This document shows, piece after piece, positions 63,422 through 64,000 of a stretch of 64,000 nucleotides of DNA. Each line of letters opens with the position of its first letter. Within the stretch, counting starts at the first letter, position 1. Both the position numbers and the translations under genes were made by a program. The stretch lies in the NCBI RefSeq assembly GCF_002159085.1, contig NZ_LZRU01000012.1, positions 62,001 through 126,000 of the forward strand, given 5' to 3'. The notes below the pieces were generated by a model that was not told where the DNA came from, ran no database searches, and worked only from the letters and a program-made list of their open reading frames with translations. The stretch comes from Thermobacillus sp. ZCTH02-B1. Lineage in GTDB: Bacteria; Bacillota; Bacilli; Paenibacillales; Paenibacillaceae.

Positions 63422-64000
63422 TTACCGCCCGATACGACGCCGGCCGTAGGGCCTGAGCGCCCGCGGCGGACCGAGGATTTCGGCCCAGATGATCGCCTTG
63501 CGCAATTCGTCCGGCCCGGCGGGCGCCCGCGCGGGCCGTCGTTCGACCTGCAGGGCGGGCGCGATCCCGACGGCTTCGGAGGTGCGGGCGGCCGACGGGT
63601 CCGGCGAACTTGTCCTCGGGGAAGCCGGCGCAGCCGCGGACGGCGCCGGGGAGCGGTTTGCCGCCGAAGGCTGCCCGCCCAGGCGCGCGTCCGCGGTGAC
63701 GACCGGGCCGTGCCCGGCCGCGTCCGCATGGCGCGGCGCCACCGGGATGCCGGGCATCTCCGCCCGGCCTGCGCGATGCGGGCCGCCCGGCGCCCCGCCG
63801 GCCCACGGGGGACCGCCGCCGGCTTCGCGCCGGGTCCATCGGCCGCCGGGAACCGCGCCTCCGGGATGCGTTCCGTCGGGCGACTCCCGCCGGTCCCGCA
63901 GCGGGCGGTGCGGCAGGCCGCTGCCCGGTCCGCCGCCGAAATCCGGCATCCGGCTTCCGCCTCCCTGCCGTCCGGCGCGGCCGAACAGGGATGTCAGGAT
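63422..64000 (-). CDS. Pro/Ala/Gly-rich protein with conserved C-terminal tail (probably partial)
   Basis: Not recognised. The frame is open to the window edge. An ATG at 63949 has GGGAGG 10 nt upstream (175 aa), but residues before it (ILTSLFGRAGRQGGG) could belong to the same protein with a start outside the window. Most of the product is low-complexity Pro, Ala, Gly and Arg. The last 30 residues (DELRKAIIWAEILGPPRALR) look ordered and conserved. It sits just upstream of yqfC. Confidence 0.5.
   Translation of the reverse strand: MLTSLFGRAGRQGGGSRMPDFGGGPGSGLPHRPLRDRRESPDGTHPGGAVPGGRWTRREAGGGPPWAGGAPGGPHRAGRAEMPGIPVAPRHADAAGHGPVVTADARLGGQPSAANRSPAPSAAAPASPRTSSPDPSAARTSEAVGIAPALQVERRPARAPAGPDELRKAIIWAEILGPPRALRPYGRRRIGR

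Noticed and set aside
1..64000. Insertion sequences, prophage, toxin-antitoxin or defence genes
   Set aside because: No transposase, integrase, restriction, Cas, terminal inverted repeats or other defence-like domains were recognised anywhere in the window.

Overview
This 64 kb window is a core chromosomal segment of a GC-rich, endospore-forming Gram-positive bacterium of the Bacillales. I infer a member of the Paenibacillaceae (Paenibacillus, Cohnella or Thermobacillus-like). The evidence is the spoIIGA-sigE-sigG cluster, a dcw cluster with spoVD and spoVE, meso-DAP-type MurE, BshC (bacillithiol), Firmicute-style promoters and T-box, and strong GC bias. Almost every gene is on the minus strand. 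The plus-strand genes are the YqgY-like gene, a secreted coiled-coil protein, a YhcN-type lipoprotein and a subtilase. Many genes start with TTG or GTG (sigG, ftsA, murA, mraY, rsmH, thiI, murF, recO and others). No tRNA, rRNA operon, insertion sequence, prophage or CRISPR array was seen.

Region 1 (1-28.6 kb, read right to left) is the cell-wall and division cluster: rsfA, panE-like, DUF3397, bshC, ahcY, mraZ, rsmH, ftsL, pbpB, spoVD, murE, murF, mraY, murD, spoVE, murG, murB, murA, divIB, ftsA, ftsZ, spoIIGA, sigE, sigG. It makes lipid II (MurA to MurG, MraY), builds the divisome (FtsL, DivIB, PbpB, FtsA, FtsZ) and then supplies the mother-cell and forespore sigma factors. An adenosylhomocysteinase gene with its own terminator sits between bshC and mraZ. 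The mraZ leader has four 10-bp MraZ-type repeats and a near-perfect SigH promoter.

Region 2 (28.8-43.3 kb) is more accessory. It holds a MidA-like methyltransferase, a secreted coiled-coil protein with a possible lipid-binding C-terminus, a sporulation lipoprotein, a PNPOx-like protein, an LCP protein with a small membrane-protein operon, a TerC-family protein, a small membrane gene that looks frameshifted, the nifS-like/thiI pair, a lytic transglycosylase, DUF1540 and YpuI proteins, and a membrane-anchored or secreted subtilase with a Cache-like N-terminus. RNase P RNA (class A type) follows at 43.4-43.8 kb.

Region 3 (44-64 kb, minus strand) closely follows the Bacillus subtilis yqfC-to-yqfO block: yqfC, yqfD, phoH, pgpH, ybeY, dgkA, cdd, era, yqzL, recO, T-box-glyQ-glyS, ppsR-like, dnaG, rpoD, a membrane protein, trmK, nif3-like. 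ccpN, present between glyS and yqfL in B. subtilis, is absent here.

No defence island or clearly new multi-gene system was found. The best leads are regulatory and structural: three SigH-type promoters with identical 11-bp spacers (mraZ, ftsA, dnaG-rpoD), a Spo0A-type spoIIG promoter, SigE promoters for yqfC and possibly terC, twin palindromes beside rnpB, a degenerate 75-bp tandem repeat between yqfC and yqfD, the coiled-coil protein at 30.5 kb and the Cache-like subtilase.
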